Shown: positions 32,607-41,407, counted from the first letter of the stretch. The stretch is 64,000 nt of DNA from Olavius algarvensis Delta 4 endosymbiont (GCA_905176665.1 CAJINA010000122.1:124001-188000), one strand, 5' to 3'. The notes: generated by a model from the letters alone, not told the origin. Translations and numbers: made by a program.

Positions 32607-32634
32607 GCTATTCACCTCCCGGAAGGGCCGGTTG

Positions 32635-32934
32635 TCACATCATTGATCTGGATAGACCCACCAGGCTGCCCACCAGAAATTTTTGCAGAAAGATTAAAGC
32701 CATAATGACAATTATCGGAGAAATATCGAGTCCGCCCAGATCCAGCGGCAGGGCTCGGCGAACACGATGCAGCACGGGCTCTGTGGCATTGTGAATAAAC
32801 CGTACAATCGGATTGTAAGGATCCGGGCTTACCCAGGATAGAACAGCGCGCGCAATAATCACCCAGAGATAGATTGTCACAGCGTAATCAACAACTACAG
32901 CCAGCGCGAACAGAAAGTTACCGAAAACGAGCAT
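32635..32934 (-). CDS. YggT family membrane protein
   Basis: A 99-residue protein with two YggT-type hydrophobic stretches (about 5-33 and 65-90). The family motif W-V-S-P-D-P-Y-N-P-I-V-R-F-I and the following T-E-P-V-L-H-R-V-R-R are both present. The family is linked to osmotic stress and cell-division factor positioning but its activity is not settled. It is the first gene of a two-gene unit with the DivIVA-domain gene. Confidence 0.92.
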   Translation of the reverse strand: MLVFGNFLFALAVVVDYAVTIYLWVIIARAVLSWVSPDPYNPIVRFIHNATEPVLHRVRRALPLDLGGLDISPIIVIMALIFLQKFLVGSLVGLSRSMM

Positions 32935-32969
32935 CTATGTACCTTTAAAATTTGAACCTTAGTTAAAAA

Positions 32970-32998
32970 AATTAAATATATTCTGGCAGGTAAGTCAA
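32970..32998 (-). promoter_or_regulatory. Possible promoter of yggT-divIVA
   Basis: On the minus strand TTGACT (32998-32993) is followed after 17 bases by TTAATT (32975-32970), in an AT-rich stretch 36 bases before the YggT start. Confidence 0.4.
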
Positions 32999-33103
32999 GA
33001 ATTTTCGCCGGTTAGGCGACAGTTGCACCCGTAGCAACCGGTTGTATAGACCGCACCCGGCTGCCTGAAAACGGGTTTCATGAATACTATCAGCTCTAAC
33101 CAT

Positions 33104-33143
33104 AAAGCCTCTTTGGTGACAATCAAGTCACCAAAGAGGCTTT
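33104..33143 (-). terminator. Terminator-like hairpin after the AOR operon
   Basis: A perfect 17-bp stem, AAAGCCTCTTTGGTGAC (33104-33120) and its complement (33127-33143), with a six-base loop. It lies 46 bases beyond the stop codon of the sulfur-carrier gene, on the minus strand. There is only a short T-run within the stem foot. Confidence 0.7.
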
Positions 33144-33189
33144 GGATGGCTTCATTGGGATGACGGGCTGCCATCGCAGGACCGGGGCA

Positions 33190-33387
33190 TCACCCGCCGG
33201 CGATCATGGGAATCAACACGACTTCGGCGTTGTCCGGAACCAGGGTATCCTTGAATTTCGGCCGGGAGACCGGTTTGCCGTTCAGGCGAATCACAGCGTA
33301 CTGCTCGGGTTTCTCAACGTAATGCAACAGCTGTTCAACGTCCATGCCCGGCTGCCAGGGATACTGCTTACCGTCCATCGTTATCAT
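33190..33387 (-). CDS. ThiS/MoaD-like sulfur-carrier protein
   Basis: This 65-residue beta-grasp protein has the ubiquitin-like pattern of ThiS/MoaD and ends M-I-A-G-G, the di-glycine tail that is thiocarboxylated. The start ATG overlaps the TGA stop of the AOR gene (ATGA), so the two are cotranslated. Small carriers of this kind are often beside tungsten-dependent aldehyde oxidoreductases, where they may supply sulfur for the dithiolene of the pterin cofactor or a cofactor variant. That role is inference from context. Confidence 0.87.
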   Translation of the reverse strand: MITMDGKQYPWQPGMDVEQLLHYVEKPEQYAVIRLNGKPVSRPKFKDTLVPDNAEVVLIPMIAGG

Positions 33388-35525
33388 GCGGTCACTCCGT
33401 TGGCCTGCAAGACTTCGAGCACCTCCGGAAAATCGATGCCCAGCCGCTTGACCGTCGCCACCGTGGGGATGCCGTCCGCCGTCCAGCCGCGGCGCTTGTA
33501 GACCGCGTCCTGCAGTTTCTCATACTGGGCTTCGCGGTGCTTGCGCAATACGGCTACTTTTTCTTCCGAGGACAGTCCCTCAACGGTCACGGCATACTTT
33601 TCAACCAGCTGCTGGTCATAGCGCTCCTGCCGGGATTCGTACTCTTCTACCGTCACCGGCCCCACCGCCCGGTAGGGAATTGTATCCTGCTCCCGCCGGC
33701 CGTAGCCCATTTTCAGGTTGAACACCCGCTGAAAATTGTAAACCGCCTCGCTCATCACAATCAGGTCATCCGGGGCTGCCTGGCGCCCGGTCACCGAGGA
33801 AAAATAGTCGGCGTACCAGTTCACGTGCTTCATCACTTTGGCCGGTTCGGGGGTATCCTTATTATCCTCGGGAACGATGTCGTTCCAGGGCAGCTTACAA
33901 AGACCGCAGAGGCCGAACCAGGTGCGGAGCATCGGGAACCAGTGCAGGGCTTCGGCCTTCTCTTCGAACGTCGGCATGAAATTGTGAACCATGTCCAGGA
34001 AAATCAACCAGGCCTCGTCGTGCTGGGCACCTTTGAGGGCCATGCCGTAGCCGCCCTGCTGGGCCAGGGATTCCTTGGTCATATACTCCGAGAACTCGAG
34101 CCCCTTGGACTCCATGCCGATGTCCTGCAAAATGGCGGCATCCGCACCAAAATCCCGGGCGAAAATCTCCTTCATGCGCCGGATCCCTTGTCCGATCACG
34201 GTCCCGAACCCTTCCCCGCGGGCCATCTGGTGGACCAGTTCGAGCGCATCTAAACGGTTGCCGAAGAACAGCTGCATCCCGCCGGTGTGCTCGCTGGTAA
34301 TCTGGTTCATCTCGAAGCACTCCATGACAAAGGCAATGGACGTACCGACCGAGATGGTATCGAGGCCATACGTATCACAGTAGAAATTCATTTCCAGGAT
34401 CGTGGAGGGGTCGAAAATACCCAGGTTCGAGCCGCATCCGGCAATGGTCTCGTACTCCGGCCCGTCCACAAACACCTTCTGGCCTTTGTAGGGGCCGGTA
34501 AACGGTACGAAATCACGAACCCCATGGGAACAGGCGACGGTGCAGCCGCGCCAGCAGCCGTCGAAGCCCTTATCGAAAATATGTTCAAAGACTTCGCTGC
34601 CTATGAGGTTACCGCCGGTATGGGAGCCAAACTTAAAATTATGGGTGGGCAACAGATCAAAGTCATTCATGATGGGCACCAGGTGGGAGGTCCCCAGCGA
34701 AGCCATCTTGTTCTGCTTGGGATCCAGGCTGACAATCTCCTTGGAGTGCAGCTTGGCGACTGTTTTGAGGGCATCCAGGTCATCCGGGTTGTTGGATTTC
34801 AGCGAAACCGTGTTCCAGCGGGCCACGATGGCTTTTATCCCCTTGTCGGCAAACACGGTGCCGATACCGCCGCGGCCGGCCTGTTTGTAGCGGGTCATCT
34901 TGCGCTGGCCGTCGTACCAGGTAAAATTCAGGCAGCCGAAAAAGGTGTTTTTAGCACCCGTCCCCGAGGATACGACTGAGATGTGACTTTTTTTACCCTG
35001 CCCGAAATAATCGGTCAGGGCGGCGGACAGGGCATAGGAGTCGTCGGTGAGGCCTGGCATATCCAGAATTTCGACTTTCTGATCGATCCCGTCTATCAGG
35101 ATGACGGCGTCGCCGCCGGCCTGGCCGCGGACCTCGAGGGCATCGAAGCCGGAAAACTTCAGATAAGGCCCGAAATAGCCGCCGACATTGGAATCGACGA
35201 CCGAACCGGTCAGCGGCGACAGGGATGTGACGATGCTTTTGCCCGAACCGGGGTAGGCCGGCGTCCCACCCATGGGACCGCTGGCGATACAGATGGCGTT
35301 TGCGGGGTCGTTCCAGCGGGTTTCACCGCTCACCGCATTCCACAGCAGCCAGAGATCGAATCCCTTGCCCCCAACGAAAATGTCTTTCATCTGCTGGGAC
35401 ACGGGGTTGATGCTGATCGTGCCTCCCGACAGATCGATCCCGAGCGTCTGGTTCGCATAGCCTTTTTCTATGACCGGTCGTTCATAGGCCAATGTCTTGA
35501 TTGTGTTTACCTTTAATTGAGTCAT
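33384..35525 (-). CDS. Tungsten-type aldehyde:ferredoxin oxidoreductase
   Basis: A 713-residue member of the AOR family, which oxidises aldehydes to acids (or runs in reverse) with a bis-pterin tungsten centre and a [4Fe-4S] cluster, passing electrons to ferredoxin. The N-terminal pterin-binding domain has L-S-G-G-T-I and V-G-G-K-G-F-D. Cluster cysteines appear in C-W-R-G-C-T-V-A-C (~330) and in G-L-C-G-L-C-K-L-P-W-N-D (~570). ATG at 35525 is preferred, with AAGGAG ten bases upstream; the 20-residue upstream extension is atypical. The sulfur-carrier gene overlaps its stop. Flavoprotein genes lie upstream beyond hairpin element E. Confidence 0.93.
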   Translation of the reverse strand: MTQLKVNTIKTLAYERPVIEKGYANQTLGIDLSGGTISINPVSQQMKDIFVGGKGFDLWLLWNAVSGETRWNDPANAICIASGPMGGTPAYPGSGKSIVTSLSPLTGSVVDSNVGGYFGPYLKFSGFDALEVRGQAGGDAVILIDGIDQKVEILDMPGLTDDSYALSAALTDYFGQGKKSHISVVSSGTGAKNTFFGCLNFTWYDGQRKMTRYKQAGRGGIGTVFADKGIKAIVARWNTVSLKSNNPDDLDALKTVAKLHSKEIVSLDPKQNKMASLGTSHLVPIMNDFDLLPTHNFKFGSHTGGNLIGSEVFEHIFDKGFDGCWRGCTVACSHGVRDFVPFTGPYKGQKVFVDGPEYETIAGCGSNLGIFDPSTILEMNFYCDTYGLDTISVGTSIAFVMECFEMNQITSEHTGGMQLFFGNRLDALELVHQMARGEGFGTVIGQGIRRMKEIFARDFGADAAILQDIGMESKGLEFSEYMTKESLAQQGGYGMALKGAQHDEAWLIFLDMVHNFMPTFEEKAEALHWFPMLRTWFGLCGLCKLPWNDIVPEDNKDTPEPAKVMKHVNWYADYFSSVTGRQAAPDDLIVMSEAVYNFQRVFNLKMGYGRREQDTIPYRAVGPVTVEEYESRQERYDQQLVEKYAVTVEGLSSEEKVAVLRKHREAQYEKLQDAVYKRRGWTADGIPTVATVKRLGIDFPEVLEVLQANGVTA

Positions 35526-35631
35526 TTCTGGCAACTCCTTGAATGCGTATCTTTGGGTAACTTGCTGATTGAATCCGTATATCATGAACGCCCGCCGGTC
35601 GATACAGAAATCTGTCTGCGGGCTTCAGGCT

Positions 35632-35822
35632 GGAAGCTGTCTCAAAAAAGTCTTTTGCCCCAATCTCGGCGTTGGGCGCTAAATTGGCGAGTAAATCGCC
35701 TCCGTAAGGAATACTGCTTATTGTAGAGCGGACCAAACCCTCGAAATACTGGAGTATTCCTCCGGTTCGAATGTAGTGCCCGCCGCAGCTTGAATCAAAA
35801 TCCCTTTTTTGAAAAAGCGTCT
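35632..35822 (-). repeat. Dispersed hairpin element, copy E (long variant)
   Basis: 191 bp in reverse orientation with decayed arms (GGAAGCTGTCTCAAAA and a partial complement). It carries the same extra apical segment as copy D, almost identical over more than 60 bases. It separates the flavoprotein beta-subunit gene from the AOR gene. Confidence 0.85.
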
Positions 35823-35858
35823 AAACTACCGGCCCGTTTGTGATGGGTGGCCTTGTAA

Positions 35859-37013
35859 TTACTTCAGGGCTTCTTCACCACCGCCGAACTGCCTCTCCAG
35901 GGAAAACTCTTTCAAAATCACGTCGTCGTCAGCCCGGCCGGTTCCGGTGATGGCCCGGGCGGCCACTTCGCCGATACCCGGGCCGAGCATATAGCCCTGT
36001 CCGCACATCCCGGTCACATGGAAGAACCCTTCCACGCTGCTGTTCCAGCCTACCAAAGGGGCACCGTCCGGCGACATGGGGTACAGGCCGCGCCAGACGC
36101 GGCGTACCCGGACATTCTGCAGCCGCGGTACGAGGCTGACCATGCGTTTGCATACCTGCGGCAGGAAAATGGATGTCTCCCGGTGATCGGTCCCGATGAT
36201 GGGCGGATCCGGCGTGATGCAGAACACCACTTGCCCGTGCCGGTTCTGGTAGAAATAATAGTTTTGGGGGCCGGTCCCGGGCCGCAGGTCCACAACCATG
36301 CATTTGAAAAAAGGCTGCACCGGTTCGGTGATCGCGCCTTCGTGGGAATCCGGAATGACCGGAATGTCGATGCCGGCAGTCTGGCCCAGGGGCTGGGAAT
36401 AGGCCCCGGCCGCATCGACCACCACCGGGGCTGTATAGTCCCCGCGATCCGTCACCACCCCGGTGACCCGGCCGCCGTTGGTCAGGATTTTTTGAATCTT
36501 TTCCTTGAACCGGAAAACAGCGCCCCTGGCCAAAGCCTGCCGGTAAAACGCGTTGATAGCCAGCAGGGGCGAAGCCGAACCGTCCTTGGGCGAGAACGTC
36601 CCGCCTTTCAGGCCGCGGGTTACAATGCCCGGCATCTGCGCCGCCACGGCATCCGGGCCGACGAATTCGATTTCAAGACCGTGTTTTTTCTGGATCGGCA
36701 GAATACTTTTCAGGGCGGTTTCTTCTATCTCCCGATAGACCGGAAACAGATACCCCCCCTGCAGCCATTCGATATCGTCCCCATATAAAGTCTGCCAGGT
36801 GGAAAAAATTTCCAATGACCGCAGACCACAGAGAATCTTGCCCCGTGTGGAATGGGTCGCCCGGATACCCCCGATGGCATGTTTGTTCTCGCCTTGACCA
36901 GGGGAAGGCTTTGCATCGATCACCAGCACTTTAGCGCCGGCGTCTCCCAGGGCCAGGGCCGTGGGAATCCCCACGGAACCTGCCCCGATTATAATCACAT
37001 CGTAATTACGCAT
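35859..37013 (-). CDS. FAD-dependent amino-acid/amine dehydrogenase, beta-type subunit
   Basis: A 384-residue FAD oxidoreductase of the DAO (D-amino acid oxidase/DadA/sarcosine oxidase beta) family. The N-terminal dinucleotide-binding motif is I-I-I-G-A-G-S-V-G-I-P-T-A. The region G-G-I-R-A-T-H-S-T-R-G, the T-D-H-R motif and a C-terminal G-Q-G-Y-M-L-G-P-G-I-G-E are typical of the family. Such subunits oxidise secondary or primary amines, for example sarcosine, proline or D-amino acids. The start ATG overlaps the end of the alpha-subunit gene by eight bases, as in heterotetrameric enzymes. The substrate cannot be read from sequence. Confidence 0.88.
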   Translation of the reverse strand: MRNYDVIIIGAGSVGIPTALALGDAGAKVLVIDAKPSPGQGENKHAIGGIRATHSTRGKILCGLRSLEIFSTWQTLYGDDIEWLQGGYLFPVYREIEETALKSILPIQKKHGLEIEFVGPDAVAAQMPGIVTRGLKGGTFSPKDGSASPLLAINAFYRQALARGAVFRFKEKIQKILTNGGRVTGVVTDRGDYTAPVVVDAAGAYSQPLGQTAGIDIPVIPDSHEGAITEPVQPFFKCMVVDLRPGTGPQNYYFYQNRHGQVVFCITPDPPIIGTDHRETSIFLPQVCKRMVSLVPRLQNVRVRRVWRGLYPMSPDGAPLVGWNSSVEGFFHVTGMCGQGYMLGPGIGEVAARAITGTGRADDDVILKEFSLERQFGGGEEALK

Positions 37014-39099
37014 CGCCAATACCTCCCGGTACCCCGGCCAGCACCCCCATGGGAGCTTCCACGAAAAGCGGCCGGTCAACCCGGTCCGTTACCTCGCCAA
37101 GATCCACACCCTCCTCCTGGAAAATCCGCCAGATCATGGATCGGCACGTTTTCGAGCCGCAGGCCCCCATGCCTGCTCGATTCAAGGCTTTGAGCTGGTT
37201 CATATCCCGCACGCCGCTCTGGATGGCGTCCCGGATTTCTCCGGCCGTAATGCGTTCACACCGGCAGATCACGGCTTCATCCGGCAGCGGGGCACTGGAA
37301 TAGAGTTCATCGGGATCCAGGTCCAGATCAGGTTGAATCCGGATGCCGATCGCCTGCTTGGCGATGGCCCGCGGCAGTTGGACCTGGACCATCAAGGTCC
37401 CGGGGTATTTCTTGCGATTGGCCACCACCCGCTTCACCGGAAACTCCCCCAGTATCCGACCATCGTCGTCGGTAATCGCAATGGTCTGTCCCTTGCCGAC
37501 GCGATCGCGCCAGATCTCATAAGGCAGTGTGACCACCGGTTGTTCGGGGTCTTCTCGGTAATCGACCACGGTGACCGCCAGACCCGGGCAAATGGCCACA
37601 CAACCCAGGCATCCCTGGCAGGCCCCTTCAGTGGTACAATAGGGCAACCCGGTAATGTCGTCTCTTTCGGTCCGGATAATTTTTTCCGGGCACACGGAGG
37701 TACAGGGGTTGCAGGGTACCTCCTGAAAACAGTGGAAAACCGGCAGGACCCCTTCTGTGCCGGCGGCGGGTTCGCGACAGACGACCGGTCCCGGTTTCGA
37801 CTTCAATACCCGGGCTTTTTCATCCCATGCCGCCGGGATATCACCGTCGTGCCGGCCCAGGGCCCGGGCAATTTTGAGGCCCTCGATCTTACCGGTAAAC
37901 ATGGCGGCGGAGGCCTCGGCGATCTCCTGGGCGTCGCCGGCGGCATATACATCCATGCCCCACTGTTTGGCTTTCAGGTAAAACTCATCGACCTTGGACA
38001 ACCCCACGGCAATGAGAACCGTATCCACCGCAAACGTGCGGTCGGTCCCGGGGACCACCTGCCAGTTGCTGTCCAGCTGAGCGATGGTCACGGAGCGGAC
38101 CCGGTCTTCACCGTTGGCCGACACCACGGTGTGCCCGGTATAGATAGGTACCCCCAGCCGCTGCAGTTTGTCGGCGTGCACCTTGTACCCGCCTACTTCC
38201 GGGAGGGCTTCGATCAGGGCCGCCACCTCGATGCCGGCCTGGATAGCATGATAGCCGGCGACCAGGCCGACATTGCCGCCGCCGACGATGAGCACCCGTT
38301 CCGAACATTTCACGAGGTCGCGATTCACCAGGGTCTGAAACGCCCCGGCACCATAGACCCCCGGCAGGGTGTTGCCGGGAAAGGACAGCATCTTCTCCCG
38401 GGCCCCGGTGGCCACCAGCATTTTTGCGGCCTTGATCAGTCGGTAGCGGTTGCCCTGGACGATCCCGATTATCCGGTCGGAAAAAACGCCCACGGCGGTG
38501 GCTTCAAGCCACACCTGCACACTGGGATAGGTCTGGAGTTCGTCTTCGAGCAGCCGGGCAATCTCATAACCGCGGGTGCCGGCATAGGAATCGGCAACTG
38601 AACCGAAAAATTTATGGGTTTGCAGCACCAGTTTACCACCCAGACGGTCCTTGTCGTCCACCAGCAGCGAATCGATTCCCAATTTGCCCAACTCTACTGC
38701 AGCGGATAATCCAGCCGGCCCGCCTCCGATGATCAGAACCTCCGTCTCCTGGATGGGGACATCGCCAGTCGTCACCTGTTGATCGGCGGCGGGGATCTGC
38801 GGCAAGCCTGCGACACTCTCGACCTGCATTCCCGCGGCCAGGGGGGGCATGCAGGCCTTCACGGGCATACCGTCAGCCAGCACCAAGCATTGGGAGCATT
38901 GGCCATTGGCACAAAACATCCCCTGGGGGCTGCCATCCTTGTGATGGTGGCCAAAAATCTGGTGGCCGCCGGCGAACAGGGCGGCCGATATCATTTCACC
39001 TTCGAAACCGGAGAACGCCTGCCCGTTCCAATAAAACTGGACTGCTTGCCTGGCCGGCACAGCCAGCACTGGATGCTGCTCAATCCGTTTGGTTTCCAT
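37006..39099 (-). CDS. Iron-sulfur flavoprotein, alpha-type subunit (Fer2-PyrRedox-Fer4-BFD fusion)
   Basis: A 697-residue modular electron-transfer subunit. In order there is a [2Fe-2S] ferredoxin-like domain with F-C-A-N-G-Q-C-S-Q-C and a later A-C (about 25-95); a pyridine nucleotide-disulfide reductase-type FAD domain (I-I-G-G-G-P-A-G-L-S-A-A, and a second G-G-G-N-V-G-L-V); two [4Fe-4S] motifs (C-N-P-C-T-S-V-C-P and C-Q-G-C-L-G-C-V-A-I-C-P); and a C-terminal BFD-like [2Fe-2S] domain (I-C-R-C-E-R-I, G-A-C-G-S-K-T-C). Sarcosine oxidase alpha, HcnA/HcnB and archaeal proline dehydrogenase alpha carry parts of this plan. It is the first gene of the operon with the beta subunit. Confidence 0.9.
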   Translation of the reverse strand: METKRIEQHPVLAVPARQAVQFYWNGQAFSGFEGEMISAALFAGGHQIFGHHHKDGSPQGMFCANGQCSQCLVLADGMPVKACMPPLAAGMQVESVAGLPQIPAADQQVTTGDVPIQETEVLIIGGGPAGLSAAVELGKLGIDSLLVDDKDRLGGKLVLQTHKFFGSVADSYAGTRGYEIARLLEDELQTYPSVQVWLEATAVGVFSDRIIGIVQGNRYRLIKAAKMLVATGAREKMLSFPGNTLPGVYGAGAFQTLVNRDLVKCSERVLIVGGGNVGLVAGYHAIQAGIEVAALIEALPEVGGYKVHADKLQRLGVPIYTGHTVVSANGEDRVRSVTIAQLDSNWQVVPGTDRTFAVDTVLIAVGLSKVDEFYLKAKQWGMDVYAAGDAQEIAEASAAMFTGKIEGLKIARALGRHDGDIPAAWDEKARVLKSKPGPVVCREPAAGTEGVLPVFHCFQEVPCNPCTSVCPEKIIRTERDDITGLPYCTTEGACQGCLGCVAICPGLAVTVVDYREDPEQPVVTLPYEIWRDRVGKGQTIAITDDDGRILGEFPVKRVVANRKKYPGTLMVQVQLPRAIAKQAIGIRIQPDLDLDPDELYSSAPLPDEAVICRCERITAGEIRDAIQSGVRDMNQLKALNRAGMGACGSKTCRSMIWRIFQEEGVDLGEVTDRVDRPLFVEAPMGVLAGVPGGIGDA

Positions 39100-39176
39100 A
39101 ACTATCTTATCCGTTCCAATACATTACCTATCAGTTTTCGGGCGTCCGCCGGTTCGGAAAATATTGCCCAGGCCCT

Positions 39177-39199
39177 TTATAATGGTTTAACCATTATAA
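39177..39199. promoter_or_regulatory. 23-bp perfect palindrome, probable operator
   Basis: TTATAATGGTT and its exact complement AACCATTATAA flank a single central base. It lies in the 259-base gap between two diverging operons (flavoprotein alpha subunit and proC). Each arm contains a TATAAT, one per strand, so a bound regulator could cover -10 regions in both directions. Confidence 0.6.
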
Positions 39200-39257
39200 A
39201 ACTCATTTTGATTGGCCTGTTAAGAAGCTTTTTAAAGCCGTCCCGTGCATTATTTAC

Positions 39258-39286
39258 TTGACTTAAAGACGATGTCTTCTTAATTT
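39258..39286 (+). promoter_or_regulatory. Promoter of proC operon
   Basis: TTGACT (39258-39263) and TAATTT (39281-39286) are spaced by 17 bases. The spacer contains AAGAC-GAT-GTCTT, a small palindrome. The start codon of proC is 72 bases downstream. Confidence 0.5.
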
Positions 39287-39358
39287 AACTATTTGGAATT
39301 ATTGGCATGATATCAAGCAAGCGGATATTAAGCAGGCAGGCCTAAGGAGACTGTAATA

Positions 39359-40216
39359 ATGCTAAACAACAAGAAAATCGGTTTCATCGGCTCGGGCAAC
39401 ATGGGCGCCGCGATGATCAGCGGCCTGATCGACTCGGGCGCTTCCCAGGCGGACAACATCATGTGCTCGGATGTGCGCGAGGAGGCTCTCCAGGATCTGG
39501 AAGCCAAATTCGCCATCTCCACTTCCACCAGCAATATCGCGGTGGCAACTGAGGCGGACATCATCATACTCGCCATCAAGCCCCAGATCATGGTCCCGGT
39601 CCTGCAGGAAATCAAGGACTGCCTCGACCTTTCCAAAATCATCGTCTCCATTGCCGCCGGGGTTCCCCTGGCTGCTATCGAAGCCTGCCTGAACAAAGAT
39701 CTGCGGCTCATCCGCGTAATGCCGAACGTGGCGGTGGCGGTACGCGAGGGTGCGGCTGCCGTCGCCGCCGGGGCCCATACCCTGCCAGAGGATATCGACC
39801 TGGCCATGGAGATCTTCAACTCAGTGGGCAAGAGCATTTTTCTAAAAGAAAACAATTTGATGGATGCTGTTACCGGTTTGAGCGGTAGTGGTCCGGCCTA
39901 TATATTTATGGTGGTGGATGCCCTGGCGGACGCCGGTGTCAAGGTAGGCCTTTCGCGACCGGACGCCCTGCTGCTGGCCTCCCAGACCATCCTGGGGGCC
40001 GCCAAGATGTTGATCGAAACCAAAGAGCATCCCGGGCAGCTGAAGGATTCCGTCACCTCTCCGGGGGGGACCGCCATCGCCGGCCTGCACACCCTGGAGA
40101 AGGGCGGGCTGCGCACCACCTTGATCAATGCCGTGGAAGCGGCTACCCAGCGATCCGTGGAGCTTGGTGAAATAATGATTAAACACTTCGGTGAAAATGG
40201 GAAAGAGGGCCGTTGA
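39359..40216 (+). CDS. proC: Pyrroline-5-carboxylate reductase
   Basis: A 285-residue NAD(P)H-dependent enzyme that reduces 1-pyrroline-5-carboxylate to proline. The Rossmann motif I-G-F-I-G-S-G-N-M-G-A-A-M is at residues 7-19. The dimerisation and active-site signature V-T-G-L-S-G-S-G-P-A-Y-I-F and a late V-T-S-P-G-G-T-A-I-A-G-L are both normal. AAGGAG lies nine bases before the ATG. It is the first of four closely packed genes (proC, MauE/DoxX, CcdA, thioredoxin); the stop TGA overlaps the TTG of the next gene. Confidence 0.96.
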   Translation: MLNNKKIGFIGSGNMGAAMISGLIDSGASQADNIMCSDVREEALQDLEAKFAISTSTSNIAVATEADIIILAIKPQIMVPVLQEIKDCLDLSKIIVSIAAGVPLAAIEACLNKDLRLIRVMPNVAVAVREGAAAVAAGAHTLPEDIDLAMEIFNSVGKSIFLKENNLMDAVTGLSGSGPAYIFMVVDALADAGVKVGLSRPDALLLASQTILGAAKMLIETKEHPGQLKDSVTSPGGTAIAGLHTLEKGGLRTTLINAVEAATQRSVELGEIMIKHFGENGKEGR

Positions 40217-40692
40217 AAACGGATTCTGCCAAGGCCTGGTCAATTCTCTACCTGCTGGTCCGCACCAGCCTGGGCCTCGTGTTCCTGTGGGCCAGCTGGG
40301 ACAAGATCCTGTATCCGGATAAGTTTGCGGCCATCATCGCCAACTATGACATCCTGCCGGCCGCGACCATCAACCTGGCCGCCCTGGTACTGCCGTGGAT
40401 CGAGATGATTTGCGGCGTTTTATTACTGGTCGGGCGCCTGATTCCCGGGGCCGTCCTGGTCTTGAACACCCTGCTGGTTGTTTTCATCCTGGCTACCAGC
40501 TTCAACCTCTATCGGGGTCTGGATGTAGACTGCGGCTGCTTTTCGGTAGCGCCCGGCACCGGTGGCAAAACCATTCTGAACCTGGTACGCAACGGGTTGC
40601 TGCTGGCCGCCGGCATCTGGCTGTTTTTCTATGCCGCCGGCCACTTGCGGGCAGACCGGTCCACGGACGTATCTACACGGGGAGCAAGGTGA
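40213..40692 (+). CDS. MauE/DoxX-like membrane protein
   Basis: A 159-residue protein with four hydrophobic helices (about 12-32, 50-70, 75-95, 118-142) and a D-C-G-C-F motif between helices 3 and 4. This is the MauE branch of the DoxX superfamily, often associated with disulfide and thiol metabolism in the periplasm. It starts at TTG, overlapping the proC stop (TTGA), with GAGGG upstream. The next two genes encode CcdA and an exported thioredoxin-like protein, so it probably takes part in the same thiol-reduction system. Confidence 0.87.
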   Translation: MKTDSAKAWSILYLLVRTSLGLVFLWASWDKILYPDKFAAIIANYDILPAATINLAALVLPWIEMICGVLLLVGRLIPGAVLVLNTLLVVFILATSFNLYRGLDVDCGCFSVAPGTGGKTILNLVRNGLLLAAGIWLFFYAAGHLRADRSTDVSTRGAR

Positions 40693-40698
40693 GCGACG

Positions 40699-41403
40699 AT
40701 GTTGGTTGAAACAGTCCCATATCCGGCTGCTTTTCTATTTGGCCTGCTCTCATTTTTCTCACCGTGCATCCTGCCGCTCCTGCCGGCCTACTTCAGTTTC
40801 ATTTCCGGCTATTCCCTGGAAGAACTCGTGGACGGCAGCGATGCCGGCATCCGGAAAAAGGTAGTCCTATCCACAGCCACCTTCGTGCTGGGTTTCTCAA
40901 CCATTTTCATCGCGCTGGGCATGACCGCCTCCCTGATCGGCAACCTGGCCCACGACTATCGTCATATCATCCGGATTGCCGGCGGCATCCTCATTATCTT
41001 GTTTGGGATCCACATGAGCGGCCTGTACAATTTCCGTCTGCTCAATATGGAGGGCCGTCTGCACATGCAAAAAAAGCCCCTGCACGTGCTGGGCGCCTTC
41101 CTGATCGGGATGGCCTTTGCCGCCGGCTGGAGCCCCTGCATGGGACCGCAGCTGGGATCGATCTTGATCATGGCCGGCAGCCGGGAAACTATCTGGCAGG
41201 GTACGGCATTATTGGGAATCTACTCTGCAGGCCTGGCCATTCCCTTTTTAATCCTTTCCTTCTGCATCAATTATCTTGTACAATTCCTGCAACGGGCGAA
41301 AAAAGCGGTCCGTTTCGTGAATGTAACTGCCGGTATCCTGTTGATTGCCATGGGCATTCTTCTATTGACCGACAAATTGACCTTACTGGTCGTGACGGTA
41401 TAG
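40699..41403 (+). CDS. CcdA-type membrane thiol:disulfide transporter
   Basis: A 234-residue protein with six transmembrane helices. The family cysteines are in F-F-S-P-C-I-L-P-L-L-P (~24) and W-S-P-C-M-G-P (~148), each in a Pro-flanked helix. CcdA carries reducing equivalents from cytoplasmic thioredoxin to periplasmic thiol proteins, for example for cytochrome c maturation; that suits an organism rich in multiheme cytochromes. It is packed between the MauE-like gene (six bases) and the thioredoxin gene (four bases). Confidence 0.94.
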   Translation: MLVETVPYPAAFLFGLLSFFSPCILPLLPAYFSFISGYSLEELVDGSDAGIRKKVVLSTATFVLGFSTIFIALGMTASLIGNLAHDYRHIIRIAGGILIILFGIHMSGLYNFRLLNMEGRLHMQKKPLHVLGAFLIGMAFAAGWSPCMGPQLGSILIMAGSRETIWQGTALLGIYSAGLAIPFLILSFCINYLVQFLQRAKKAVRFVNVTAGILLIAMGILLLTDKLTLLVVTV

Positions 41404-41407
41404 CCAA

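Noticed and set aside
35482-35736. A peptide (V-R-S-T-I-S-S-I-P-Y-G-G-D) shared by two separate reading frames, here and near 14080
   Set aside because: It is the translation of the long variant of the hairpin element (copies D and E) in one frame. It has no ribosome site and lies within inverted repeats, so it is not a protein domain.
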